Assembly: GCF_017353255.1 (NCBI RefSeq)
Contig: NZ_JAFMYU010000023.1
Span: 1-64,000 of the forward strand
From: Fibrella aquatilis
Lineage (GTDB): Bacteria; Bacteroidota; Bacteroidia; Cytophagales; Spirosomataceae
Length of the DNA: 64,000 nt
Direction of reading: 5' to 3'
This document shows, in pieces, positions 48,895 through 59,700 of the stretch. The notes under the pieces are model-generated. The model saw nothing but the letters and a program-made list of their open reading frames with translations. It did not search any database and was not told the DNA's origin. The stretch's first letter is position 1. The number at the start of each line of letters is the position of its first letter. The translations under genes and the position numbers were made by a program.

Positions 48895-51720
48895 TTACTG
48901 TTTTTTGCCGGTACCTACTGCTGCGGGTGCGGGGGGCGTGGGCTTGTCGGCGAGGGCTTTTTTGGCTTTGGCGAAATCACCCGCCTTGATGAGAATCAGC
49001 TTGGCGGGGTCGATGTGTTTTTTCACCGCCGCGTTGATCTGGGCCGGGGTCAGCGCCTCGAATTTCTTGTCCAGGTCGGCGTCGAAAGCCATGGTCCGGT
49101 TCAGGTAGAGGTAGTTGTTGAGCGTGCCCGCCAGCGAGGGGTCCTGCGCCCGCGTCACCTGCCGCGACTGCAAAAAGCCCGATTTGGCCGCCGCTACCTC
49201 TTCGGCCGTGAAGCCGTCGGTGCGCACCTTGTCCAGCTCCTCGCGGAACGCTTTTTCCAGCCGGTCGGTGTTTTCCGGGTTGTACATAGCGTAGGTGGTA
49301 AAGTTGGCCGACTTGTCGAGCGAGCTGGCACTCAACTGCGACCCCACGCCGTAGCTGATACCTTCTTTCTGCCGAATGCGCGTGGCCAGCCGCGAGTTGA
49401 GGAAGCCGCCGCCCAGCATGTAGTTGCCCAGCACCAGGGCCGCGTAGTCGGGGTCGTCGTCGCGGAGGGGGAACATGTAGCCCGCCAGCAGCATGGCGTT
49501 GGCTTTATCGGGCGTTTCCAAAGCTATCGTCTCTGATTTCAAGGGCTTTACCTCGCTCACGATACGGCTGAAGGGCATCTTGGCCTTCCACGAGCCAAAC
49601 TCGTCCATAATCACCTTACGCATGACGGGTTCGTCGAAATCACCCACAACGGAAACGGTGGCGTTTTGGGCACCGTAGAACTGCTGATGAAAGGTTTTCA
49701 GGTCTTCCAGTTTCGCTGCTTTCAACGCCGCCACCTGCTCATCGAAGGTCTGCGTGTAGCGCACGTCTTCTTTGTCGTACGGATTAATGGCGCGGCTGTA
49801 GGCGTTGCTGGCCTGCGCCATCGGCTCGGACCGCTGCGATTCGATACCCGCCAGTTGCTCCTGCCGCAGTTTGTCGAATTCGTCGGCACTGAAGACGGGG
49901 TTTTTAAGCACATCGGCCACCAGCCGCACCACGGCGGGCAGGTTTGCCTTGTCGGTTTTGATGATCACGTTGACGTTGTTACCACCACCGAAAAAGTCCA
50001 CCTGCGCCTTCAATTTGTCGAGTTCGTCTTTGATCTGTTGGCGCGTGCGGGTGCTGGTGCCCTTGTTAAGCATATTGGCCGTGAGTTCGCTGACGGTGCC
50101 TTTGTTCATCAGGCTCTTGATGTCGCCGTAGCGGATGGTCATGCGGGCATTTACTTCGTTGCCTTTGGTGAGCTTGGGCAGCAGGGCCAGTTCAACGGTG
50201 TTGGGTTGCTCGATGCGCTTGGTCCGCCCGTCGATGTTGGCCGGTGAAGCGTCGAAGGCTTCACCCTGTGCCACCAGCGCCCGGCCCTTGTAGCCGCTCA
50301 CCAGTGCCGCCACGTCGGGGGCTTCGGGTACCTCCGTGCGGTCGGGGGTGGCGTCGGGCATAAACAGGCCCACGGTGCGGTTGCTGGGTTTAAAGTATTG
50401 CTTGGCCACGCGCTGCACATCGGCGGGGGTCACTTTCTCCAGTTGGTCTCGGTAAATGAAGCCCAGCCGCCAGTCGCCGGTGGCGATGAACTCGCTCATG
50501 GCCAGGCCCACGCGGTCGGTGTTGCGAAACTGAAGCTCTACGTCTTTGAGCAGCTTGGCGCGGGCGCGGCCCACTTCTTCGGCAGAGGCCAGCGTGATCG
50601 AGGCCGAGTCGAGGGTGTTGAGCATGGCCGCTTTCGCCTCGTCGATAGACTTGTCTTTCAGCAGTTCGGTGGCGAAATACACGAAGCCCGGCTCTTTCAG
50701 GCTAAAGGTGTAGCCGTACTGGCTCGACGCTTTTTTGGTCTCGACCAGGTTCTTATACAGCCGCCCGGCGGGTTCGCTCGTGAGCAGTTCCACCAGCACG
50801 TCCATGGCGGCATAGTCGGGGTGCGAACCGGGCATAATGTGGTAGCCGGCGGCCACCACTTTGGTGTCGCCTACGCGGCGCAGCACCACGTTGCGCTCAC
50901 CGTCCTGAATGGGTTCGATGGTGTGCGAATCGGTCAAGATACGCGCCGGACGGGGTATCGCGCCAAAATAATCGTTGACCAGGGCCAGCGTTTTGGCTTC
51001 ATCTATCTTACCGGCCACCACCAGCACGGCGTTGTCGGGCTGGTAGTAGCGCTTGTAGAACGCCTGCAAGTTTTCGATGGGCACCCGCTCAATATCAGAC
51101 CGGTTGCCGATGGTGCTTTTGCCGTAGTTGTGCCACAAGAACGCTGTGGCTACCACGCGCTCATTCAGCACGTTCTGCGGCGAGTTTTCGCCAATCTCAA
51201 ACTCGTTGCGCACCACCGAAAACTCGGTTTCGAGGTCCGATTTCTTGATGAACGAGTTCACCATCCGGTCGCTTTCCAGGTCAAGCGCCCATTTCAGGTT
51301 CTCGTCGGTGGCGGCAAAAGTCTCGAAATAGTTGGTACGGTCTAGCCAGGTGGTGCCGTTGGGGCGGGCACCGTGGGCGGTAAGTTCCTGGGGCACGTTG
51401 GGGTGCTTGGTTGAGCCTTTGAAGACCATGTGCTCCAGCAGGTGGGCCATACCTGCCTCGCCCAACCCCTCATGCCGTGACCCCACCAGGTAGGTGATGT
51501 TGACGGTGACGGTAGGCTTCGATACGTCGGGATAGAGCAGCACTTTCAGGCCGTTTTTCAGCTGGTATTCCGTGATGCCTTCCACAGAAGCCCCTTTGGT
51601 GACGCCCGCCGGTAAAGCCGCTGGGGCAGCGGGTGTTTGGGCCAGGGCCAGCAGTGGCCCGCCCAGGGTGAGTGCCGCTGCAACGCTCCAGCGACAAAGT
51701 AGGTTGGGGTAGATGTTCAT
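48895..51720 (-). CDS. M16 family zinc protease (two-domain)
   Basis: A 941-residue protein of the insulinase/pitrilysin family with two M16 repeats. The first carries the active HLLEH site (His93, Glu96, His97 from the chosen start); the second has no HxxEH and is the usual inactive half (RMTIRYGDIKSLMNKGT). A signal peptide (LLCRWSVAAALTLGGPLLALAQ) points to the periplasm. The start at 51720 (MNIYPNLL) is preferred over an ATG eight codons upstream. A strong terminator follows. Confidence 0.94.
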   Translation of the reverse strand: MNIYPNLLCRWSVAAALTLGGPLLALAQTPAAPAALPAGVTKGASVEGITEYQLKNGLKVLLYPDVSKPTVTVNITYLVGSRHEGLGEAGMAHLLEHMVFKGSTKHPNVPQELTAHGARPNGTTWLDRTNYFETFAATDENLKWALDLESDRMVNSFIKKSDLETEFSVVRNEFEIGENSPQNVLNERVVATAFLWHNYGKSTIGNRSDIERVPIENLQAFYKRYYQPDNAVLVVAGKIDEAKTLALVNDYFGAIPRPARILTDSHTIEPIQDGERNVVLRRVGDTKVVAAGYHIMPGSHPDYAAMDVLVELLTSEPAGRLYKNLVETKKASSQYGYTFSLKEPGFVYFATELLKDKSIDEAKAAMLNTLDSASITLASAEEVGRARAKLLKDVELQFRNTDRVGLAMSEFIATGDWRLGFIYRDQLEKVTPADVQRVAKQYFKPSNRTVGLFMPDATPDRTEVPEAPDVAALVSGYKGRALVAQGEAFDASPANIDGRTKRIEQPNTVELALLPKLTKGNEVNARMTIRYGDIKSLMNKGTVSELTANMLNKGTSTRTRQQIKDELDKLKAQVDFFGGGNNVNVIIKTDKANLPAVVRLVADVLKNPVFSADEFDKLRQEQLAGIESQRSEPMAQASNAYSRAINPYDKEDVRYTQTFDEQVAALKAAKLEDLKTFHQQFYGAQNATVSVVGDFDEPVMRKVIMDEFGSWKAKMPFSRIVSEVKPLKSETIALETPDKANAMLLAGYMFPLRDDDPDYAALVLGNYMLGGGFLNSRLATRIRQKEGISYGVGSQLSASSLDKSANFTTYAMYNPENTDRLEKAFREELDKVRTDGFTAEEVAAAKSGFLQSRQVTRAQDPSLAGTLNNYLYLNRTMAFDADLDKKFEALTPAQINAAVKKHIDPAKLILIKAGDFAKAKKALADKPTPPAPAAVGTGKKQ

Positions 51721-51799
51721 GAATACGATTTGGTTTTGCAGCAAAATACGCCAAATGGTTGCAAGTCTACCTTGCTATTTATCAACAGGCAGTACGTTA

Positions 51800-53134
51800 T
51801 TACACCGTCGGTAATTTCCAGTCGTCGGCATAACGCGCCTTCACCATTTCAGTAGCTTTGGCATCGTCTACAACGGTTTGGGTAGCCTCGTTCCAGACCA
51901 GTTTCCGGCCCAGGCGGTAGGCCATATTGCCCAAATGCGCGTGCAGGGCCACATTTCGGCCCACCTCGGCGGGGGCGTTGGGTTGCTGCCGGTTGCGGAT
52001 GCACTCCACAAAATTGCGGGTGTGGCGGTCCAGGTCGTTGCCATACATGCGCCGGGGTGGTTGGGCGGGCATGAGGTAGTTGCCATTATCGGCTTCGGGC
52101 AGCAGTTCCCAGCCGTCGCGGTCAACCACCAGCGTGCCCAGGTTGCCCACAAACGCCACGCCATGTTCCCGATTATACGGACCGCGCCCAATGCCAATGG
52201 CCTGTTCCCAGAGCAACGTAAAGTGGCCATAATCATAGACCGCCTGCATGGTGTCGGGGGTTTCACCGGCATGGTCGGGGAAGCCAAACCGCCCGCCCGA
52301 CGCCATCACCGATTTGGGTGCGGTGACATTCATACCCCACAGCGCCATGTCGATCATGTGGGCACCCCAGTCGGTCATGAGGCCCCCGGCATAGTCCCAG
52401 AAATAGCGGAAACTGCCGTGAAACCGGTTGCGGTTGAAGGGTCGTTTGGGGGCCGGACCCAGCCACATGGCATAGTCAACGCCCGCGGGCACGGGTTCGT
52501 CGGGCAGCACGGGGAAGGTTTTTCCGTAGGGCATGTAAGCCCAGGTTTTCACCAGCCGCACGGTGCCCAGCTTCCCCGACCGGACCATATCGATGGCGGC
52601 TTTCCAGTGGTCGCCGCTGCGTTGCCATTGGCCCACCTGCACAATGCGATTATGCTTGCGGGCAGCGGCCACCATCAGGTTGCACTCTTCGATGGTGGTG
52701 GCCATGGGTTTTTCCACGTACACGTCTTTCCCCGCCTGGCAGGCCATAATGGTGGGCAGGCAGTGCCAATGGTCAGGCGTGCCGATCACTACAGCATCGA
52801 TAGCCTTGTTTTCCAGCAGTTTACGAAAGTCATTATACAGCGTGGGCTTGCTGGCTATGGTGGTCTGAGCGGGTAGCTTTTCCAGTTCGGCGGCCCGTTT
52901 GGTTAGCACGTTCTGGTCTACGTCGCAAAGGGCCACGCAGCGCACACCGGGATTTTTCAGCATAGATGTGAGGTCGGCCCAACCCATGCTATTACCCCCA
53001 ATGAGGCCCACAGAAATGGTATCGGCGGGGGCAACGGGCCGGGCTGAGGCACCAGCCAAACTGGCGGGTAAGAAGGCACCAGCGGCGGCTACCTGCGTAG
53101 ACTGGCGAAGAAAACGACGACGGGATGAACGCAT
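51800..53134 (-). CDS. Gfo/Idh/MocA-family oxidoreductase with Tat signal
   Basis: A 444-residue NAD(P)-dependent sugar oxidoreductase-like protein. The N-terminus RSSRRRFLRQSTQVAAAG is a twin-arginine signal, so export is likely, as for other Tat-dependent family members in Bacteroidota. The Rossmann part shows VGLIGGNSMGWADL and DAVVIGTPDHWH, and YVEKPMATTIEE is the conserved catalytic-lysine motif. A TACACTTTG sequence about 18-26 bases upstream resembles the -7 promoter box with one extra base. Substrate unknown. Confidence 0.92.
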   Translation of the reverse strand: MRSSRRRFLRQSTQVAAAGAFLPASLAGASARPVAPADTISVGLIGGNSMGWADLTSMLKNPGVRCVALCDVDQNVLTKRAAELEKLPAQTTIASKPTLYNDFRKLLENKAIDAVVIGTPDHWHCLPTIMACQAGKDVYVEKPMATTIEECNLMVAAARKHNRIVQVGQWQRSGDHWKAAIDMVRSGKLGTVRLVKTWAYMPYGKTFPVLPDEPVPAGVDYAMWLGPAPKRPFNRNRFHGSFRYFWDYAGGLMTDWGAHMIDMALWGMNVTAPKSVMASGGRFGFPDHAGETPDTMQAVYDYGHFTLLWEQAIGIGRGPYNREHGVAFVGNLGTLVVDRDGWELLPEADNGNYLMPAQPPRRMYGNDLDRHTRNFVECIRNRQQPNAPAEVGRNVALHAHLGNMAYRLGRKLVWNEATQTVVDDAKATEMVKARYADDWKLPTV

Positions 53135-53348
53135 AAATGGTCGAGGGCTGGTACAAAGTGTAAAAGGTATCGCTTTTTGCCCACTACTCGTTGAGCGGTT
53201 TGTGCAAACCCCGCCCCGCGCAACTCAACGAAACTTGGTTTGGCGCTCGTGTAACAAATTGCGCAGCTTTACGGGCTAAAAATCAGTTATACCTGTACCG
53301 CCGCTCGATACCAGTTTGCGTTGCCGGTGGCCACTGACCAGTATTCCT

Positions 53349-54788
53349 ATGACGATCCAATTTCACACCAGCCCCTACCCTGCCGAAACCACCATTTGGC
53401 CCGTGCTGAAAGGCCAACCCCTACCCGACGTAGCCGCCCCCGCTCAGGCCGATTTCAAGGCCGATCTGGCCGAAACGTGCCTGCTCTACGGCCCCGACGG
53501 GCGTAAGCACCTGCTGCTGGGGCTGGGCGAAAAACCGGGACAGCAGGACTTGCTAAAGGCCTTTCGGAAAGCGTTCTACACCTACAAAGCGAAGCTCAAC
53601 AGTCAGGTGAGCCTGAGCCTGTCGGGCTTCGATGCCACGCAGGCCGAGGCTATTATGCTGGGCATCTACGGCGGGGGGTACAATCTAAAACTATACCAGA
53701 CCACCCAGCCCGAAACAGCCCTGTTCTATACCGACACGGGCGTCTTGCATTTACAGCATACTGAAAGTGAACAGTTTACTCTTCAGCAAGCTACTCTACA
53801 GGCCCGTATCATCTGGGATGCGCAGCGCGACATGCTCGATCTGATGAATGCCCCGTCGAACTACAAAACGCCGCAAACCCTGGCCGACTGGGCCGTGGCG
53901 TCGGGGCGGCAGCATGACTATGGCGTCACGATTCTGGACCACGACGAGCTGGCCCGGCAGGGGTACAACGCGCTGCTGAGCGTGGGGCAGGGCAGCGAGA
54001 ATCCGCCCCTGCTCATCATCTGCGACTACAACCCGGCCGACCGTACTGGCCCAACGGTGGGGCTGGTGGGCAAGGGCGTCACCTTCGATACGGGCGGGGT
54101 CTCGATTAAGCCGTCGGCGAACATGCATCTGATGAAAAGCGACATGGGCGGGGCGGCGGCGGTGTTGGGTACGGTGGAAGTGGCCGCCCGCCTGAAACTG
54201 CCTCTGCGCGTGGTGGGCATCGTGCCCGCCACCGAAAACGTCGTCGACGGTATGGCTACTAAACCCGGCGACGTCATTACGTCGTACCTGGGCAAGACCA
54301 TCGAGATCATCGACACCGACGCCGAAGGTCGGGTGATCCTGGCCGACGGCCTGGGCCACATGGTGCGCCACATTCAGCCCGACGTCATGATTGACCTGGC
54401 GACCCTTACCGGCAACGTCATTGCGGCGCTGGGTTATCAGGCGGGGGGGCTGTTTACGGCCAACGACGACCTGGCGGCGCAACTGCTGGCGGCGGGCACC
54501 CAAACCGGCGAACGTCTCTGGCAGCTACCCCTCTGGGATGCTTACAAAGACGACATCACCTCAGACGTGGCCGACGTGAAAAACTACAGCGGCAAGCCCA
54601 TCAACGGGGCCATTGCCGCCGCCAAATTCCTCGAAGCCTTCACCGACAACCACCCCGCCTGGGCGCACCTCGACATTGCCGGCATGGCCTTCGCCGACAC
54701 CGAGTTTGGTCAGCAAAAAAACGCTACTGCCTTCGGAATCAGGCTGTTGATAGACTACCTGAAACTAGTTGGTGCTCGCGAAATATAG
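53349..54788 (+). CDS. Leucyl aminopeptidase family protein (M17)
   Basis: A 479-residue cytosolic metallo-aminopeptidase. The catalytic C-terminal domain shows GLVGKGVTFDTGGVSIKP, MKSDMGGAAAVLG and the signature DTDAEGRVILADGL (usually NTDAEGR), with ENVVDGMATKPGD between. The N-terminal 150 residues form the usual divergent domain. The start at MTIQFHTSPY is preferred to the frame's first codon 11 residues upstream. It is divergent from the oxidoreductase gene across a 214-base gap with no clear feature. Confidence 0.93.
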   Translation: MTIQFHTSPYPAETTIWPVLKGQPLPDVAAPAQADFKADLAETCLLYGPDGRKHLLLGLGEKPGQQDLLKAFRKAFYTYKAKLNSQVSLSLSGFDATQAEAIMLGIYGGGYNLKLYQTTQPETALFYTDTGVLHLQHTESEQFTLQQATLQARIIWDAQRDMLDLMNAPSNYKTPQTLADWAVASGRQHDYGVTILDHDELARQGYNALLSVGQGSENPPLLIICDYNPADRTGPTVGLVGKGVTFDTGGVSIKPSANMHLMKSDMGGAAAVLGTVEVAARLKLPLRVVGIVPATENVVDGMATKPGDVITSYLGKTIEIIDTDAEGRVILADGLGHMVRHIQPDVMIDLATLTGNVIAALGYQAGGLFTANDDLAAQLLAAGTQTGERLWQLPLWDAYKDDITSDVADVKNYSGKPINGAIAAAKFLEAFTDNHPAWAHLDIAGMAFADTEFGQQKNATAFGIRLLIDYLKLVGAREI

Positions 54789-54887
54789 TGCGGAACAAGC
54801 ACCTAGCAGGAACACAGTACATTAAGCTAGGTAGTGCCTTTAAGAAAAAAGTAGGCAAGAGCATACTTGCCCGGAAATGACCTGCCA

Positions 54888-55472
54888 ATGTCAGCCTCAT
54901 ACAACGTGCATTCAGATTCAGACCTGGTCAGGCGGTTGGCGCTGGATGACCAGGCGGCGTTTGATGCATTGTATGAGCGTTATTTCGCGGCGCTGTTTAG
55001 CTATTCCGACGCCAAAACTGGCGACCATTATGCCGCGCAGGAAATTGTACAGGAACTGTTTATCAACCTCTGGCAGCACCGCCACCGATTGGCACTGACC
55101 GGGTCCATAAAAGCCTACCTCTTTACCTCAGCCAAGCACCTGGTGATCGACCAGTATCGGCGTACGGCCACCCGCAACCGTCATCAGGCGGCTTTCTCCG
55201 ACCATCAGCTGCTGGCCGCCAACCTCATTGACGAACAGCTTGAAGCCGACGAACTGCAACAGACGTACGAACGGCTGCTGGCGCAACTGCCCGACAAGTG
55301 CCGCCGCGTATTCAGCCTGAGTCGGCAGGGCTATACCAACGCAGAAATCGCTAACCGGGAAGGCATTGCCGAAAAAACGGTAGAACAGCACATTACAAAA
55401 GCCCTGCGGATGCTGCGGCAGTATTTAACCAAGTCGGCCCTGGCAATGTTGCTTTTTTCATTATTCCACTAA
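54888..55472 (+). CDS. ECF sigma factor of the FecI/SusCD type
   Basis: A 194-residue ECF sigma factor. Region 2 includes DDQAAFDALYERYFAALFSY and EIVQELFINLWQHR; region 4 includes LPDKCRRVFSLSRQGYTNAE and IANREGIAEKTVEQHITKAL. The ATG at 54888 is used; the open frame begins seven codons upstream at a TTG. Followed by FecR, SusC, SusD and a CRTAC1-like gene, the standard arrangement in which the sigma factor drives the transport operon when FecR releases it. Confidence 0.94.
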   Translation: MSASYNVHSDSDLVRRLALDDQAAFDALYERYFAALFSYSDAKTGDHYAAQEIVQELFINLWQHRHRLALTGSIKAYLFTSAKHLVIDQYRRTATRNRHQAAFSDHQLLAANLIDEQLEADELQQTYERLLAQLPDKCRRVFSLSRQGYTNAEIANREGIAEKTVEQHITKALRMLRQYLTKSALAMLLFSLFH

Positions 55473-55547
55473 AAATTTTCACTATACGCTAAGGGTTGCG
55501 TTAGGGGCGGTGCGTCTTATCAGCACTACCATCCCCCCGTATGCTGC

Positions 55548-56609
55548 ATGAAACCCCTGCCTTTTCCACCCGACCTGCTCGACCGATACCGCACCAATAC
55601 GGCCACCGACGACGAACGGCTGACTGTCGACGCCTGGTATGACACCCTGCCCGAAGACTCCGATTACCTGCGTTTACTGGACGCTGCCAGCCGTCGGCAA
55701 CTTCAGGAACAAACGCTGGGAGCCATTCATACATCGCTGGGCCTGACCGGGGCCGGTCCGCAGCTTATCTCATTCCAGCCAAGGCCGAGCCGTTGGTATC
55801 GCCACCCCTGGTTTGTGGCGGCGGCTCTGGTAGTGCTCGTGGGCGGCTGGTGGGTTATCCAGCTAGCCAGAACAGGCAACCAGGCAACATCCGGGTCGGC
55901 TACGGCAGTAGTCACACCGGGCCACGACATAACGCCAAAACAGATTCGGTTCGTGAACCAGCAGTCGCGCATGGTGGCTCGGCACCTACCCGACGGAACG
56001 GTGGTCTGGCTGCACCCACAGGCCGACCTGAGCTATCCGGCGGTGTTCGCCGATGACCGGCGCAACGTGACGTTTTCGGGAGAAGGGTTCTTTGACGTGG
56101 CCAAAAATCCGCATCGTCCGTTTCTGATTCAGAGCGGCCCGATGCAGATCAAAGTGCTGGGCACGAGTTTCAACGTGCGGGCCACCCCGCACCAGGCCAT
56201 CTTTGAGGTGGCCGTGGTCACGGGCCGTGTACTGGTACGGACAACGCCGTCGGCGGGCCGAAAAAAGACCGACCCCGTGCTGCTGCTACCCCGGCAAGAA
56301 GTTCTTTACAACCTCAGCAGTAACCAGTTAACCCGCTACAGCCTGCCCGCCAACAGCCGCCGCCCTATCTACGAACCGGTCTCGGTGGCGTTCGCCAATG
56401 CGCCCATGAACGCGGTGGTAGACCAACTGGAGGCCCGGTTCAACGTCCGTATTCAGGTGGCCAACGCCGCCATCAACGCCTGTAAGCTCACGGCTGATTT
56501 TACCAACCAGTCGCTGCCGGCCATTCTGGAACTGCTCTGCACCTCGCTCGATGCCACCTACACCATGGCCGGCGATACCGTCATCATCACCGGCGAAGGT
56601 TGCCAGTGA
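55548..56609 (+). CDS. FecR family anti-sigma factor
   Basis: A 353-residue single-pass protein that transmits the SusC signal to the ECF sigma factor. The N-terminal cytosolic domain (LLDRYRTNTATDDERLTVDAW) precedes a transmembrane helix near residue 85-105 (HPWFVAAALVVLVGGWWVI). The outer FecR domain has LPDGTVVWLHPQADLSYPAV, VTFSGEGFFDVAKNP and VLGTSFNVRA. The C-terminal DUF4974-like part ends ATYTMAGDTVIITG. It is 75 bases behind the sigma gene. Confidence 0.95.
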   Translation: MKPLPFPPDLLDRYRTNTATDDERLTVDAWYDTLPEDSDYLRLLDAASRRQLQEQTLGAIHTSLGLTGAGPQLISFQPRPSRWYRHPWFVAAALVVLVGGWWVIQLARTGNQATSGSATAVVTPGHDITPKQIRFVNQQSRMVARHLPDGTVVWLHPQADLSYPAVFADDRRNVTFSGEGFFDVAKNPHRPFLIQSGPMQIKVLGTSFNVRATPHQAIFEVAVVTGRVLVRTTPSAGRKKTDPVLLLPRQEVLYNLSSNQLTRYSLPANSRRPIYEPVSVAFANAPMNAVVDQLEARFNVRIQVANAAINACKLTADFTNQSLPAILELLCTSLDATYTMAGDTVIITGEGCQ

Positions 56610-56731
56610 TGTAAAAAAGGGGGCCGACCGTGTACCACCACGACCGGCCCCGGCAACGTACCCCGCTGGCCGCGTACCACCGCACCAATGGGCATTTGGG
56701 TTTCATGTGCTACCATAAAACGAGTAAAACT

Positions 56732-59700
56732 ATGTCTTTTCTACCAAACACGACACCGGCGTTCCGGCGAATCATCATGCGGGTGGGTCTGCTTCAATGG
56801 TTGTTTGTTGTGCTGATGTCGGGCGCGGGCATGGCCCGCAACGGGCTGGCCCAACCGGTGCTGGACAGACCCGTGTCGGTGCGGCTTAGTAATATGCCGC
56901 TCCAGGACGCCATCAGCCAATTACAAACTCAGGCGCAAGTTCGATTTGTGTATACGTCGCGCATTCCGCTAACGGAGCGTGTCACACTCGTGGCCCAGGG
57001 TGAACTGCTGGTATCGGTGCTAAACCGGCTGCTGAATCCGTTGCGTATCAATTACAAAGTCATCAACGAGCAGATCGTGCTGTCGCGGCAGGTTGTCGGC
57101 CTGTCTGCTATCAACCCCACCTTGCTAAAGACATTATCGGCGGGTACGTTACCGGTAGCTGACGTGCTCGTTAAAGGGCGGGTGACGGACAGCGAAAAAG
57201 GCGAGGGACTGCCCGGCGTGAGTGTGGTCGTCAAAGGCTCATCACGCGGCACCACCACCGACAGCGATGGCAATTACCAGCTCAGCGTGGCCAACGACAG
57301 GACGGTACTGGCGTTCAGTTTTGTGGGCTACGAAGGGCAGGAGGTCACAGTCGGCAACCGAACCGTGCTGAACGTTGAGCTGAAACCGGACAACAAATCG
57401 CTGAAGGAGCTGGTGGTAGTGGGCTACGGCACCCAACAGCGGGCCAACGTGACGGGTGCCATTGGCTCCATCAAAACGGCTGACATCAACAACATCACCA
57501 CCGCCAACTCGTCGGCGCTGATTCAGGGCAAGGTGGCGGGGGTGCGGGTAGAGAATGCGGGCGGTGCGCCGGGGGCCGGGGTCAACGTGATTGTGCGCGG
57601 CACCGGCACCTTTGGCAACGACCAGCCGCTGTACGTGATTGATGGCAACATTACCACGTCTATGGATTTTCTGAACCCGAACGACATTGCCGGGATAGAA
57701 ATCCTGAAAGATGCGTCAGCAGCGGCCATCTATGGCAACCGGGCGGCCAACGGCGTGGTGCTGGTGACCACCAAACAAGGCAGTACGGGCGCCACCAAAA
57801 TCAATTTCAGCGCCAAAGGCGGCATTCAGGGGCCAACCAACCGGCTCAAGTTTATGAACGCCCGACAGTATGCCGACTACATCAATCAGGCCGCCGACAA
57901 CGACGGGCAACCCCGCGCCCCGGCCAACACAACCGCCTTTGACCCCACCATCGACACCGACTGGCAGAAGCTGTCTATCGGCAGCGCCGCCCCGGTGCAG
58001 GATTATAGCCTGAACCTCTCTGGTGGCAACGAAAACGCGAAATTCTACATCTCCGGGCAGTATTTCGACCAACAGGGCATTGTGGTTAACTCTGGTTTCA
58101 AGCGGTATAATCTCCGGGCCAACTCCACCTTCACCAAGGGCCGGTTCCGGCTCACGGAGGCTCTGTCGCTGTCGCGGGCAATCAACACGCCCAACGTATG
58201 GTGGGGCCGAGAACGGGGCGAGATTCCGACGATTCCGGTGTATAACCCCAAAAACGACGGCGGTTTTGCTGGCATCGACCCCGTTTTCAACGGCTTGCCG
58301 CGGGGTATCAACTGGTATGGCCTGTCGTTTCTGAACGAAAACCGGCAGACCAACGACCAGATGCTCGGCAGTATCGGGGCCGAATATGAGCTGATCGACG
58401 GGCTGCGGTACAAACTCAACCTCGGCCTCGACTACACGGTGGGCAACGCGTTCAGCTACCTCCCCACGTTCTTTTTCAGCACCTCGCAGGAAGCCTTCAA
58501 CAATGTCTCGCGCCTGGATGAGGTCAACATCCGGGGCCTGGGTACGCTGATCGAACACACGCTGAGCTACGGCAAAACGTTCGGTAAACATACGATTGAT
58601 GCCCTGGCCGGTTATACGCAGCAGGTCAACGAATTTCGGTCACTGGGCGCTACCGGGGCCGATTTTCCCACAAATTCGCTGCGCGTGATCGACGCCTCGA
58701 CGGTGCGGGTCAATGCCACCGGCGACATTCAGCGGAACGTGTTGCAGTCTATCCTGGGGCGAATCAACTACAACTACGCCGGCAAATACCTGCTTTCGGC
58801 CACCATCCGGCGCGATGGTTCGTCGCGGTTTGCGCCGCAGAACCGGTTTGGCACCTTTCCGTCGGTGTCGGCAGGCTGGCGCCTCAGCGAAGAATCGTTC
58901 TTCCCCAAGAACAGCATCCTTAACGATGCCAAACTGCGGGCCAGCTACGGCGTGCTGGGGTCGCAGAACATCGGCAACTACGTCACCACCAGCGTATTGA
59001 ACATCAACGCCAGCTACTTCTTTGCCGGGGGTGTACAGCCCGGCACCGCCCTAACCAATTTCGCCAACCCGAACGTGGTATGGGAAACCAGCAAAACCAC
59101 CGACATCGGCACCGACCTGAGTTTCCTCAACGGCATGTTTACGGTGGTGATGGATTACTACGACCGCCGCTCGGAAGGTATCCTGACCAACTTACCCATC
59201 CCCACGTCGGGGGGCGTAGGGGCCAGCATTGTCAAGAATGCCGCCACGATCCGCAACCAGGGGTTTGAGTTTGCCGGAACCTACAACCACCGCCCGGGCG
59301 ATAACGGCCTGAAATACAGCATCACGGCCAATTTCAGCACCATCCGAAACCGCGTTTTGGCGCTCGGCGAAGGCGTCAGCCCCATCAACGGCGGCAACTT
59401 TACGCAGGAAACCTTGCAGGCCACCCGCACCGACGTGGGGCAGCCGGTAGGTAGCTTCTACGGCTTTGTGGTTGATGGGATCTACAACACCCAGGACCAG
59501 ATTACCGCCGACGGACGGACCAACGTGCGTCCCGGCGATTTTCGCTACAAAGACCTCTCAGGCGACGGCAAGCTCAATAACGATGACCGTACGTACCTCG
59601 GCAGCCCAATCCCCAAGTTCGAGTACGGGGCCATTTTCAATGCCTCCTGGCGCGGTTTCGACCTCAGTATGTTTGTGCAGGGCGTACAGGGCAACAAGAT

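Noticed and set aside
53610-53650. REP-like sequence inside the M17 gene (GAGCCTGAGCCTGTCGGGCT)
   Set aside because: It partly resembles the block at bases 1-44 but encodes normal protein sequence in a conserved gene; chance similarity is more likely.
54789-54887. Terminator after the M17 gene
   Set aside because: CACCTAGC and GCTAGGTAGTG can pair only imperfectly and no T-run follows, so it is not listed as a feature.
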